A stretch of DNA of 64,000 nucleotides from Branchiostoma belcheri (taxonomy: Eukaryota; Chordata; Leptocardii; Amphioxiformes; Branchiostomatidae), in contig NW_017804120.1 of assembly GCF_001625305.1 (NCBI RefSeq), forward strand, positions 355,553 to 419,552, read 5' to 3'. The position numbers were made by a program, and so were the translations under genes. The notes under the pieces were generated by a model that was given only the letters and a program-made list of their open reading frames with translations, did not search any database and was not told the DNA's origin. Shown one piece after another: positions 1 through 13,000 of this stretch. Position 1 is the stretch's first letter. Every line of letters starts with the position of its first letter.

Positions 1-129
1 GGTGTCCAGAAGAATCTTTCCATCCCTGGCGAACGTGCACCCTTCTTTACAAAGTTTACTCCCTCACGTTTAGTTGTGATGCATCCACAGGCGCCATGCT
101 GCCAATTCATCACACGTGTCAATGAGGGC

Positions 130-204
130 CTCTAGCAGTTCGCGGAATTATTGCAGGTACTTGAGAGGATTTTTTACATGCAATAATTTCACCGACTGCT
201 AGAG
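130..204. repeat. Short foldback (imperfect palindrome)
   Basis: Two nested pairs of inverted arms are visible: CTCTAGCAGT (130-139) against ACTGCTAGAG (195-204), and AATTATTGCA (146-155) against TGCAATAATT (179-188), around a 23-base loop. It looks like a very small foldback element or its remnant. No target duplication is clear. The flanking DNA (1-129 and 205-1334) shows no gene that I can support. Confidence 0.6.
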
Positions 205-1334
205 TTCGCTTTTGATACATGGCGCAGAGGGTCATTAACCGATGTATCCTTGATCCTGATTGGTTCCCATCATGTTTATGTGTTTGGGAAAACAATGATG
301 ACGTATGTCTCTTTGACCAAATATGGACAACCGACTCAAAACTATAAGGCCGCTTTACTTGTCATGTAAACATATCTGAAGTTACGATGGATTTTCGGAC
401 GAACGGGACTATTTTGGGCAGTTGTTGTTCCCCCAGATAAGCTACATAGTAATGTAAGAACTGCCTCTGCAGAGAAAAGGAGCCGATTTATGAGGCCAGG
501 GGAGGTAAAAATGCACGGCAACCGCGAAATATACGAACAGGGGAGGGGGTCGTTGTGTAGGGATAGCTTTCAGCACCAAGGACAGGGCTAGCTTCAGTTT
601 GAACCTGGCCTTTTCTTCATGACAACAAACTGAATATTAACACACCGACTGCAATATATGATGGAAATTAAGCAGTTAGGATTTTGCATTCCACCATCTG
701 CTTGGTTTTCATTTATATGGTAATGCATCGACACGGAAAAATTTACTTCTGCAAAGACTGTGAGCACTTCTGCAAGCGATCACGCAAAATCACGTTTTTG
801 TGTGTAACTCGAGAATGAAGAAATTTTGGACAAAGGCAATAAGTAGGAATAAAATGGAGACCACAAGGACTATACTCTGAAAACAAGGAGGCCGGAAAAT
901 GCCAAAAGTTTCATTTTTATAAAATTGAAAAAGCGGAAATTCATCCCCTATCACACCCCCGTTTTCGAGCACCCGTTCGGAAAGGGTCCGTATTTTTCGC
1001 TACTCCGTCATTCCCAGATTTAGCCATTTCGCGACTTGGGAAACGAGATGGGCTTTTATGGGGGTTTTACTTTATGTCTTTCCTGCTCTTGTTCTTGACA
1101 TTGAGTCTTCTCCTGACTACCTAAATATCAGAAATGTATCAGGAAATAACCGTTCTTCAGGCATATGTTCATTTTCATTTCCTAGAACGGCTTGTACAAG
1201 CATCTGAATACAGAGCATTTTTGGCAATATTTCTGCCATTTCTTTTCTTTGTTGTCAACAAAGGGCAACAGAAGTATTTTTCATTTCAATCATTTATTTC
1301 AACATTTTATAGCATTATAGTAGTAATAGTAGTA
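205..1334. other. No gene recognised
   Basis: Open frames here are short and resemble no protein I know. I see no splice-consistent exon chain, RNA gene or clear repeat. Confidence 0.5.
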
Positions 1335-1875
1335 GTAATGGTTTATTGTTGTTTCACAAACTTTACAGAATGGCAGAGCCATGGCACCAGACCATGGCTC
1401 TGAATTGATCTGTAATTAACAGAATCGTTCCATAAATGGACAGCATTCAACGCCTAAAACAAGATCACATATCAATCAAGTAATTAAAAGAAATACAATA
1501 AGTTAAAATACCATATAGTTTAAAACATTAATACTCTCGGCTAGGACAACATAGATTGAACATTGGGTATTAATAAAAGAATATTCATCATGAAAACATC
1601 TCGGGGAACAGTCACCAAGTTATGAGTTCAGTATGCGGGTCATGTATGGCACGGCGCTTGTGTAGTATCTAGCTGTTCTGCAGGGTGGTGTGTCCAATTT
1701 GTGTGACGTGCGAGTTACCCTGCTGCTTATGTTCCCTCGTGACGGTGGTAGTAGGTGGCGATACTGGGTTGATTGTACAAGCGACTTAGCGAAATCTTTG
1801 GTTAGTTTTTCGCGTCGAGACCACAGAGACGGTAATCCGAGCTGGTCACATGCTCTCTTGTATGATGTATAGTGG
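1335..1875 (-). mobile_element. LINE 3' fragment (C-terminal ORF2 remnant)
   Basis: On the minus strand, 1860-1620 reads as a C-terminal LINE peptide: ACDQLGLPSLWSRREKLTK, then a basic stretch, then PPCRTARYYTSAVPYMTRIL before a stop. The pattern of GLPSL..RREKLTK..FAK followed by PCRT..Y..SA.PY.TR.LN is a widespread C-terminal signature of non-LTR reverse transcriptase ORFs. The following bases toward 1335 would be its 3' UTR, ending at a T-rich boundary as seen on the plus strand. The element is truncated at its 5' end and has no reverse transcriptase core. The clade is not determined. Confidence 0.7.
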
Positions 1876-2451
1876 GTACCAAGAATGATAGCAAATATCA
1901 TACAAGTATTTAGGTGTATCATGGCAAAAACAAACATCTATAAAGTATTAAAAAGCTTTTCATTTCATAATACTATTATAAATTACATCTCAAATCAAAT
2001 CTACTGGAATGTTTTTTCTATCGTTATATTCTTTGTGTGGTAATATCTAGAATGCACAGATACTTATAGCTTTGTGTATAACTTACATACAGTGTTTCTA
2101 CATTTACAAGAAAGATTACAATTTCATAAAAGACAAAAAAATTGTGCCAGATACGCCAATATGTACAGCCATTAAAATTCTATGTGCGCAATAATATAAA
2201 ATATGAACAGTTTCACTTCATAACACAATAAATACTTCGTTATATTAAGCTTATATAATATAGATTGAAGTTAGCTTTGTGATAACAAAATGCTTGTCTT
2301 AAATATATGTTTGTAATTTTCTTTCCAAACTTCCGTTTCAAAAGTTGGTCCCTGTCACAATAAAAATACACAAAAGAAAAGCATTTGGCCTCTGTAACAT
2401 TGTTTCATATATAATATTGATCCTGGTACTAAAATTGTGACTCGATTGTGA
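1876..2451. other. AT-rich intergenic DNA, no gene recognised
   Basis: This stretch is strongly AT-rich with no meaningful open frame. It lies between a LINE remnant and a foldback element. Confidence 0.5.
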
Positions 2452-2831
2452 CTCCAGTGTACAAAATACTTTTTTGAACCAGGTTGCCCAGTGGGCAACC
2501 TACGGCAAAAATTAGGTTGCCCATCAGAATTTTAGGCTGCCCCACCTATAAGTTACTACTTTCCTCAAAATTATGTAATGTTAAAAACATAAGCCTTTGA
2601 CAATATTTCTAACAGCTTTTAGTAAACTGATACCTAGTAATAGCCATTAATACCTAGAATTAAAAAGCATCTGCCAAATACAGTGGTGCAAGCCAAGTGG
2701 GCATGATTTAGGAGGGGGGGCATCCTTAAAATTCAGGTAGCACACTGGGCTACCTAGGTTCAAAATAGGTCGCCCCAAGAAAAATTTGGTTGCCCGGGGC
2801 AACTGGGCAACCAGGTATTTTGCACGCTGGA
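2452..2831. mobile_element. MITE-like foldback, CAGGTTGCCCAG family
   Basis: The ends are inverted copies built on ACTCCAG-GT-CAAAATAC (left, from 2451) and its complement (right, to about 2831), followed inward by CAGGTTGCCCAG and its complement CTGGGCAACC. Further copies of the GTTGCCC motif lie inside. There is no coding capacity, so I infer a non-autonomous DNA element. Confidence 0.6.
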
Positions 2832-3204
2832 CTCCCACCTACCCTGTCAATCTATCGACTAAAGATTATATCCTTTAGCTGACAATCAGTATTCACAATA
2901 TGTATTGATAATTCTAAACTTTTCATTTGATATCATAAAAATTGAATATGATTGCCTTTCATTTTCATTCTAAACTTCCATGTGTTTCAAATTGCATGTA
3001 ATTCCAAAACCAAAGTATTTCAGCCACAATATAATAAACTTGGCCTTTTTGAATAAGTCTTGTAAGAATTTGGTCATAAGTATCATGTTTTGTATCATGT
3101 ATTCAAGTATTTAACAACATATGAAAAAGCACTTTGTCTTAACATGTATACCAACTACTCAGGTCTTTTTGCTACGTAGTATGTCTCTCCATTGTGTAAA
3201 GAAG
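2832..3204. other. AT-rich intergenic DNA, no gene recognised
   Basis: Nothing coding or structured is evident between the foldback element and the LINE fragment that follows. Confidence 0.5.
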
Positions 3205-3450
3205 CCAACTGAGGTGGTTAGGACATGTACATTGTACATATTCAGATGCCGGAAGATAAAGACGTGAAAAGAATCTGAAACTGGAAACCCCAAAATAAAA
3301 GACCAGCCGGCAGGCCAAGAAAAAGATGCTTGGACCAGATTATTCAAGTCACAAGACAAGAGGAGCCAGACTTCCGAGTAGTCAAGGAAATAGCTGAAGA
3401 CAGAACAGAGTGGGAAAGACTCAGCCTAAGAGGCTGACAACTTACACGCT
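3205..3450 (+). mobile_element. LINE C-terminal remnant
   Basis: Read across several frames on the plus strand, this stretch gives a degraded version of the common LINE C-terminus. It has a R-W-LGHV-type start near 3212, then KLETPK, RPAGRPRKRWLDQII near 3300, and EDRTEWERL near 3400. The pattern GHV..R...(GRP..RW.D)...DR..W is typical of the ORF end after reverse transcriptase in several non-LTR clades. Frameshifts and stops show that it is dead. Confidence 0.6.
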
Positions 3451-3748
3451 AGTTCCTCAAGTCAGAGTACCAAAACCAAAATCCAACTCTCAGAAAAGGC
3501 GCTTTCTGTACAGAATGTCTCAATTGTGGAATAACACAGGCGGCAACTAGCAAAGTACTGGACTGTAAATAGTGTATTAAGGAATTGTGTTAAGTTTGCC
3601 GCATACTGTTCACTTTGTAATGTTTTTATAAAGACATCAGGATAAGAAGGAGGAGGTGAGAAGAAGTATGTCCGAGACCCCTCCAGAATTCAGCATTTCA
3701 AAACCCCCTAATAGTCTGGAGATTGAGACTAACAATAAGATATCATCA

Positions 3749-4040
3749 TCATGGCAGCTCGTGTGCTGGCGGCGGTGGCGGCCAGCTTTCCCTCAGTCCC
3801 TGTAGGAAATCCAGGCTGCTCTCATACTCATTCCCACCAGGGGGCGTTCCAGAACTGTCCTCGCTGCTCGGCGACTCGTAGAACGTGGTCGGGGACGGCG
3901 TGGGAATCTCGTACACGTTTTCCGAGGACTGCACGAAGGGCCGGGTGCGCGTACGTGCTTCTAAACCCAGGACGGTATTCTTGTTCTCGAACACGACATC
4001 CGGCATCTCGACTACCTGTTGTCTGTTGTTCTGTTGTTTC
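3749..4040 (-). CDS. Exon 8: cytoplasmic tail and stop
   Basis: After the acceptor TTTACAAACAG the frame runs 97 residues to TGA at 3751-3749. It is rich in Pro, Ser, Thr and acidic residues. Three tyrosines are each followed by Glu (NVYEIP, TFYESP, NEYESS), and the end is WPPPPPAHELP. Competing frames over the same bases do not join the transmembrane exon in phase. Confidence 0.87.
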
Positions 4041-7000
4041 CTGTTTGTAAACAAAAACAACAACAATTAAGACAGAAGAGACTTCAAATCTAGGGCAGTA
4101 AATATATTTTGTCATACACTATGCTTAAATATGTTTAACACATTCCTGATGACCATCTGAGGTCAAAACCCTGTCAATCAAGTGAAAGAAACGGTGAAAC
4201 CCAACTGCCCACTCACTTTGAAACCCAAACATACAAACCTAGCATACGATATAGCCACCTAAAACAATACTTCTGTCCCAGAGGTAACAAGATCAAATAT
4301 TGTATTAAGCTAAATTGGACACATCTTCAAGGTGACTGAGTCAAATTAAGTTGGAGTCAAATTTGAAAAATGTCATGTGACAAGCAAATCCAAATGTTTA
4401 CAAATCTAGAAGACATTGTTAAAGTTCAAACAGTCAGCTTGGTAACTGTGTAAAATGCTCTACAATGAGGCCATGTTGATTTGATTATATGGATGACATC
4501 CTCCGGGAGCCCAAAAACTGATGCGCGCGTGCGAATAAAAAAAAGTTTTGCAAAAAAAAAAAGAAGTTCTTATATTGTAACTTATGGTATATTTTTGCTC
4601 ATTTTGCAACTGTTTTGTACGATTTACAGTATGGTTGAAAACTTTTTTTTATAGGAAACGGCCGAAAATTCATGCGCGCGCGGATGTCATCCATATAATC
4701 AAATCAACATGGCCTGACATAAAAAACATAGACGCACCTTTTGGTTAGAACAATGGCCAGCAGCATTATACAGAGCACCAGCACTACTACACCTGCACCT
4801 ACTGCTATCCCTATTATCAGCACCCAGTTGGTATCTGTAATAACAAGGATTTAATTTGACGAAGGACATTGTTGTAAATAGTTTCAACTGGTGGCAAGAA
4901 TTAGAAAATTAGGAGAGGGAGAGAGAGAGAGAGAGAGAGAGCGAGGAACAGAGAGAGACCCAGAGAGACAGAGAGAGAGAGAGAGATCTGAGTCAAATGT
5001 ATGTTACTAAAATTTTCTATGACTTGTTTGTTTGTTTTATATAAAATCAACAATATAGGTTCTGGAACTATTGTGCCACCACAAACTACCAGAATGTAAA
5101 CAAACATGGCTGACTGTGTTTCTAGCTTTTATTCACACTTGTAAGGTGTCATATTTTGGCAACACCACTTCCCCAATTACACTAACCTTTGCAATGGAGT
5201 AGCATTGGTTCAACTTACTTTGCAAAAAAAAATGACCAGAAAATTTACTTTTTGTATTGTCCTCAGTGTTACATAATACATCTTTAAAGAAGAACGAGAA
5301 AGGTGACATTTGCAAAGCAATTTTGCATTATGTTCACCTTCACATATGGTCTGCTCTGTTAATTCTTACTCAAACACATCGTATTTCATTATATGGCGAC
5401 AGAAGTCTAAATTCCTCCTGCTATAAAATTACAACATGATGTAACACAACACTAGTTACCATGGTGATAAAGCTGTCTGATTCAGGTCATTGACCTTTTG
5501 TGCTTGGAGAAGAGGAAACAGCAAAAAGAATGTTTTCCTTCGGTAAACATGATAAAGATTGATACAATAATGAGTCAGACCTACCAAAGTCTTGATGAGT
5601 GTGAGGTTCTATGAGTAGATCATCCTTAGGTGGCCAGCAGGCTTCTCTCCATTCAGCTGACTCATTATAAACAACTGTACGGTTAACAGCTGTGGGCAAC
5701 AAGCATTAAAACAGCTTAATACATGTAACTCATAATTATAATAACACGTAGATCTCATAATCATGAGTCCGTAAGCATGTTGAGCATAATGTTATCAACG
5801 GTAAATGATGTTAAATTAAAATCATTCAAAACGTGGACATGCCTTAAAGTGACCTTGAACTGACCTTGATATGTCATGACGAAACCAGCTGCAGTCTTAC
5901 TTGACGCAGACCGGAAGGAGATGTGTAACGTTTCCGCACAGCTGACAGCAATATCCGGTATGACGTCACCGACGAAGGTCGTCCTGAATCCCGCGGCGGG
6001 ATCTTCCATCGCGATGACGTCACCGTCAGACAGTTGCAGCATGGTGAAGTCCAGGTCGATCACGTGATGTTCAGGGACCGTGACGGTCCACGTGCACGTC
6101 ACGTGTTTGGTGTAGTTTCCGGGGAAACCAGGGGAGTAGATGACACCCTCTGTATCTGTCCAGTTCCCGCCACAGGCCCCTATAGTAGCTGTAAATACAT
6201 TATGCAAATCATATGTAAATTAGGGCAAAGTATGCAAATCATGTCATGTCACATGTGTGATGTAGTTGCAGGGGAAACTAGGGGAGTAGATGAAGCCTTC
6301 CCTATCTGTCCAGTTCCCATTACGGCCCCCCATAGAAGCTGGAAATATATTATGCAAATTTCATGCAAATCAAAATACACTATGCAAATTATATGCAAAT
6401 GTATGCAAACACATAGATGGTATTTTGGACTAAGGGAACTATAAACTAGTTATTCAAAAATTAAAGCCTATTCTTATTCCTATTCCAAGACGGTCTGAAA
6501 ACCAGAACAGGGGCTATGTATAATGTTCAGAAGCTCCAACAGGACATGGGTTAGAGACATCAGATGCAGTTTCAGGGCAAAACTAAAATGTTCTGGATGA
6601 AAAATTCTGTATAATATTGACATGTAAGGCTATTTCTTAGCACATTTTTTTCAGAATTTCATACTCGACGCATTTAAAACAGCTCAAAACAAGCTACATG
6701 GCGCATCTCTTCGTTTTTTGGGTACCACTCACAAATAGAGCTAGAATCAGCCTACAATAGAAAACAAGCAACCGTTTTCAATCAGTGACATCGCATTTTT
6801 GCCTCACAGATATCAGTATGCTATGGGATAGGATAGATTCAACTTACTACATTAAAAGATTGACCAGAAAATTAACTTTGCATCCAGTTTTGCCACCTGA
6901 AATTGCTTTGAATGCCTTTAAGTATAAAATCCCCCCGTACCATCATATATGGTGAGCCTGTTGCTGTTTTCCAGGTAGCCGCTCCCGCACACTTGGTCTG

Positions 7001-10000
7001 GATCCCCGGCACACTGGTCCTGACACTCACGGTCCTTACGCCGGTTTCCCAGCCTTGCGAAATGCTCGTCCTGCCCGCAGAAACACTCCGTCCCTCGCTG
7101 GGCGCCGGCGTACTTGTACCCCAGTCCGTGGCAGTGTTGGGTACACATCTGTATGGTCATGGCGAAGGTTCGCAGGTACTCGTGATAGAACACTCGATCA
7201 TCGGGCAGGAGGAAGTCTCGGTAGCAGCCAAGATATCCGGGGACTGGAATAACACAAAAATGTGTGTTACAACTTTGTTCTTATTGCTCAAAAGTGTAAG
7301 AAATACCCATCTGCAGTCTGCATTTTGCAGAGATATTTTCAATATTTCAGAAGAAACATACAATGTTGCAGACTGAAAAAAATCAGGCCAGGGGTTCAAT
7401 GGTGCTGACTGTTGGCATGATATTGTTTAAGATCTTTTGTGTTTTCTGACAAAATGTATTGACACAATGTATTGTGTACAATGTATATGCCATGTGTATA
7501 GGTCTGCACTCATAATTATATGCGTGTATTTGCAGCAAGTATTTCAGAGTAGCAGAAGAAAATTTTGACATCTGCAATATTGCAGAAAAGTGACAAGACA
7601 CAAAGCCACTGCAACTGGAATAAAGTATATGGTAAAATTGTAATACTGAATAGTTTAAAACAAAGGCAGGTTCAGTCAACAGTTTTTTTGCGTCCACAAT
7701 ATATGCTTGGGTCAACATCAAAATATTTCTGTTAGCTTCAAGTCTAGGCACACAAAAGTGAACCCCTAAGGAACAGGTTGATATTGGCTTCATAAAAGTT
7801 GTGCAAATCAATAATAGAACCTATTAGGTTCTGTAGATTGTCGATTAGAGTCTCTCTGTTCTATGTATAAATATGTAGTGTTGCAATTGTTAGGAAGGTA
7901 TTGTTTTGAGTGTACAATGTATTTGCAAGCTGCTATGAAAACCAAACTTACACCACGTTATTCAGACATAAGAAGCTATCTGTTACTAGAATATGAAGAC
8001 CATACCTTGTCCAGAACAATAGATATAAAACCTGAAAGTATTTCGGCACCAAGGACAGATGCCGGCAGCTCTCAAATCGCATATTTTGCATAAGCGGGAC
8101 ACTTTACATGCTCCCGTAACCGGGTCCGGTTACAATTTCTTTTTTCCAACCGTTGTTTAGGGTGCATTTGTAAGCAAACACATACCACGTTTTTCTGACA
8201 CGACAAGCTATCTGCTAATGAAATATGAAGACCATACCTTGTCCAGAACAATAGATATAAAACCCGAAAGTATTTCAGCACAAAGGACAGATGCCAGCAG
8301 CTCTCAAATCGCATAATTTGCATAAGCGGGACACTTTACATGCTCCCGTAACCCGGTCCGGTTACAATTTCTTTTCTCCAACCGTTGTTTAGGGTGCATT
8401 TGTAAGCAAACACACACCACGTTTTTCTGACACGACAAGATATATGCTAATGAAATATGAAGACCATGGCTTGTCCAGAACAATAGATATAAAACCCGAA
8501 AGTATTTCAGCACCAAGGACAGATGCCGCAGCTCTCAAATCGCGTAATTTGCATAACCGGGACACTTTACATGCTCCCGTAACCGGACTTTGCATACAAA
8601 ATCAAGTGTTTACAATTCCTTTTCTCCAACCGTAGTGCTTCGGAAGCCTACCCTGGATGCCAAACTAGTATCGGGCCGTTAGCCGTTTTCCTTCGGCAGC
8701 CAAGAGCCCTTCGCCCGCCTATCTAAATTACCGCTACGGGGAAGTTGATCCCGAGGGGTTTGTCCGGCCCTTTACTACGGCCAGCCAAACTTCCCCCAGG
8801 CTAGACTCCCCCGTAGCGGTAGTTTACACCAGCGGGCGAAGGGCTCTTGCGGCCGGGAAAACGAGTTCTGGATTCCAGGGTACGGAAGCCCAGCTTTTGA
8901 GACTTACCATGACAGATGACCCCAGCGTCCTGACTGTGATCGCAGAAGTTGGTCTCCCAGCCCCCGTGCGCACACTCCCCCAGGTTGTCCTCGGACCCGT
9001 CACACCGCAGCTCGCTCAGCCAGATCCGCCCGGACCCGTGACGGAACCGCCCGCCGCCGTGCGCCCACATCGCCCCCGGGAACCCCAGCTGCCGACACGC
9101 CACCTGACAGGGCAGAACATGGCTTCGTTATGGTAGCAGAACACAGTTTTCGCCCTATGGGGATTTCTATAGTTAAAGCCCCGGTCACACTGGGCGAACT
9201 TTGCTGGAGCGTTCCTTGAACGGTGAATAAAATTCATCACCGCTCGAAACCGCTCAAGGCCCGGTCACACTGGCCGAACTTTGCTGGAGCGTTCCTTTAA
9301 CGGTAGGGACGGGGTCCGAATTTCGACAACCCTCGTCACCGCGCCCAAAATGTGGGGGAAAAATAAAAACACGGGCGTTGACTTAGCGGTGTACCGCTGA
9401 AGCCGACGTTGCTTTAGCGTTGGTTTAGCGGTAGCGAACGTTGGTATAGCGGTGACGCAAGCGTTGGTATAGCGGCGTTCTGCGCATGCGGTTTAGCGGC
9501 ATACCGCTTGTGACTACGGAGTTGAACGGATCGTTTTGTAGTAGTACAAGTTCTATTCTTGACTACGTTATTTAATTAATAATGAAAATAAAACTTTGCA
9601 GATTGCAAACTTCCCCTGTGACCCCAATAAAGTGATTGTCCGTGTGACCCTTCTTTGAACATTCTACGTGTGGCCCCAAAATAATTGCACACTAGTGCAC
9701 CAATCATAGCAAGTCTCTCAGCATCCAGGGTGATACAGTTTTACTGTAACTTTTACTGTAACTTCGAGCAAATTCGATATAGATGAGGCAGCTCGATTCC
9801 AAATGAGCACCTGGTCCATTTCTCACCGTACTTATAGCCAAATTCTGGTCCCGCTCCGACACCTCTATACCAACGCCAAACCAAAGTTCATTGCCGACAT
9901 GGATCGCTGCTTCAACGCCTGACACCGTTCCAGCAACCCCGTGTCCGCTCGTAAAACGCTTGCAACCGCTCCAGCGAAGTTTGTGCAACGTTTGTGCAAC

Positions 10001-13000
10001 GTTTAATCGCCGCCCGGGCAACGCTGGCGAAGCAGCGGTGGTCAAGCGTTCAAGATTTCTGCGTTGGTCTAGCGGACCCAAGCGTCCACGAACTTGCGTC
10101 TAGCGATGCCAAACTTTGACTGGGCGTTGGTGGAGCGGGGGTGAACTTTGCCGGAGCGGAAAATTTCCCTCTCCTCACCGCTCGCAATATTTTGTGCAGC
10201 TCAAAACTTTCGGAGCGGTAGGAGGGCCCCTCCAGAAACATCAGCGGTGGCCGGGCGTACACGGCGTTGCTTTAACGGGGGCCAACTTCTGTTTAGCGGT
10301 GGTGAGCGGTTTCGAGCGGTGATGAATTTTATTCACCGTTCAAGCAACGCTCCAGCAAAGTTCCGCCAGTGTGACCGGGCCTTCACCACCGCTAAATAGA
10401 AGTTGGACCCCGTTAAAGCAACGCCGTGTACGCCCGGCCACCGCTGATGTTTCTGGAGGGGCCCTCCTACCGCTCCGAAAGTTTTGAGCTGCACAAAATA
10501 TTGCGAGCGGTGAGGAGGGGGCAATTTTCCGCCCCGGCAAAGTTCACCCCCGCTCCACCAACGCCCAGTCAAAGTTTGGCATCGCTAGACGCAAGTTCGC
10601 AAACGCTTGGGTCCGCTGGGCCAACGCAGAAATCTTGAACGCTGGACCACCGCAGCTTCGCCAGCGTTGCCCGGGCGGCGATTAAACGTTGCACAAACGT
10701 TGCACAAACTTCGCTGGAGCGGTTGCAAGCGTTTTACGAGCGGACACGAGGTTGCTGGAACGGTGTCAGGCGTTGAAGCAGCGATCCATGTCGGCAATGA
10801 ACTTTGGTTTGGCGTTGGTATAGAGGTGTCGAAGCGGGACCAGAATTTGGCTATAAGTACGGTGAGAAATGGACCAGGTGCTCATTTGGAATCGAGCTGC
10901 CGTTGAGTTCAGGCCTCATCTATATCGAATTTGCTCGAAGTTACAATAAAACTGTATCACCCAGGATGCTGAGAGACTTGCTATGATTGGTGCACTATTG
11001 TGCAATTATTGTGGGGCCACACGTAAAATGTTCATAGAAGGGTCACACGGGCAATCACTTTATTGGGGTCACAGGGGAAATTTGCAATCTGCAAAGTTTT
11101 ATTTTCATTATTGAGTAAATAACGTAGTCAAGAATAGATTAACAAAAATGATGTTTATTAAAGCTAAAAGTCCCCACACACACAGAACAGAACTTGCACT
11201 ACTACAAAACGATCCGATCAACTCCGTAGTCGACACACATCACAACCGGTATGGTGCTAAACCGCATGCGCAGAACGCCGCTATACCAACGCTCGCCACC
11301 GCTAAACCAACGCTAAAGCAACGCCGGCTTCAGCGGTGCACCGCTAAGCCAACGCCCGTGTTTTCATTTTTCCCCCACATTTTGGGCGCGGTGACGAGCG
11401 TTGTCGAAATTCGGCCCCCGTCCCTACCGTTAAAGGAACGCTCCAGCAAAGTTCGGCCAGTGTGACCGGGCCTTAAGGACCCCAAGATGACTCACATCGA
11501 CGCGGTAAAATTATAGTAGGGTGCACTTCACAAATACGAAAATCGAATATGTTTGAGAAGAAGGTACAAACTACAAAATATCTAGAAACCAAAAAATCCT
11601 GTCGGTGTATCTGCTCATAACGTACACTTTGAAATCGCCCTCTACGGACGTGACCTGAACTGCAGCCGACTCACCAGGAAAGCCAGTTGTGTAATACGGC
11701 GCATTTATACACGAACTGCAAAACCTTCACAATTCAAATCATGCAGTCTCAAACCCGATACATTTCTACACCACACAGCACAACTTACATCTGGCCGACG
11801 CTCTTATCAGGCTTTCTATCCAGCCTTCAAGAATACTCTCTGCACTACTTTCTATGCTCGCGTCACAGACCCCGGGGGTCGCCCATTAATAATAATGAAG
11901 TTTATTGCAAATTCATGCCCGGGGGGCTAATTGCTAATCAATACTGTGTGCTGCTACCTTATGGTGGAGGTGGACTGTCTTAAGCCTCGGTCACAACCCG
12001 CCGTACGTGCTTTTTGTCCGTACGTTTTTTGGGAGGCTAAGTCTGCTACGTTTTTTCTGAAAACGTGGGGAAGGAGTGGCATCGACGCACGTCACTCGCA
12101 CGGTTGCGCAAAGTGTAAGAGTGTGGTCTGCACGCCACGTCTGGCCGTGAGCGGTTGCGAGCATCATACGTTGCGCAAGTGGTAAGTGCGTTGTACGTGC
12201 TTACAACGTACGATCTCTGTGCGATTGCAACTTTACCGTAAGGAGGTCATACTCACACGTGCTTCCTCCGTACGGTACGTACGGGGCACGCGCGTCGCTC
12301 GTACTCGCACGCACGGGTGGTGAATCCGCAGACCGCACGTAGAAAACGTTTTAAATGCACTTAATGTTCTACGGCGTGTCTGCGTGCTCCCAAATCCGTA
12401 GGATTCCGTACGGAGGTGGTACTCACCACGCACGGATGCCCTACGTTTGCCCACGTTTTTGCACGTAGACAGCACGCTGAAGCACGTACGGCGGGTTGTG
12501 ACCGAGGCTTTAGATAAACATACGGCAGGCCTGTATGGCAGTCCTAACAAACTTAGGTGCACACGACTTTGATGAAGGGTTCGTCATGGTCAAACCATGG
12601 AGTTTTAAATAGATAACTCCTTGGTGCTATATAACCTCCTTGGTCAACCTGACACACTAAAGCTACGGTAGCCCTTTAGGGACTATCATACTATTAGATA
12701 AACCTACTGTAGGTCTACAAGGTTATGAGAGGAAAGGGTTCGTCATGGTCAAAGTATAGACTAAGCTACGGTAGTCCTGTAGAGCAGACACCACATTTGC
12801 GTTGCGCAGTAGAGGCCTCAAAATGGGAACGATTGTAGTGTCAAGTTAATACCTTTGAAAATCCTTTTTTCTCCTGAAAGTTTTGGTCCATATTGGAGAT
12901 TTTTGGGCTGGAAGGCACAGGTAGGGTTTAAATTAAAGTTTCCTACATTGGTCAAGTTTTGTTTAAAATTTCACCAGTTTAGTGGGCGTAGTGAGAGATG

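Noticed and set aside
4981..5107. Leu/Ser-rich minus-strand frame
   Set aside because: It translates a GA microsatellite inside an intron.
9704..10906. Mirror-image open frames of 60-125 codons on both strands
   Set aside because: They are the same sequence read on the two arms of a giant inverted repeat in CpG-rich DNA, with no domain and no splice support.
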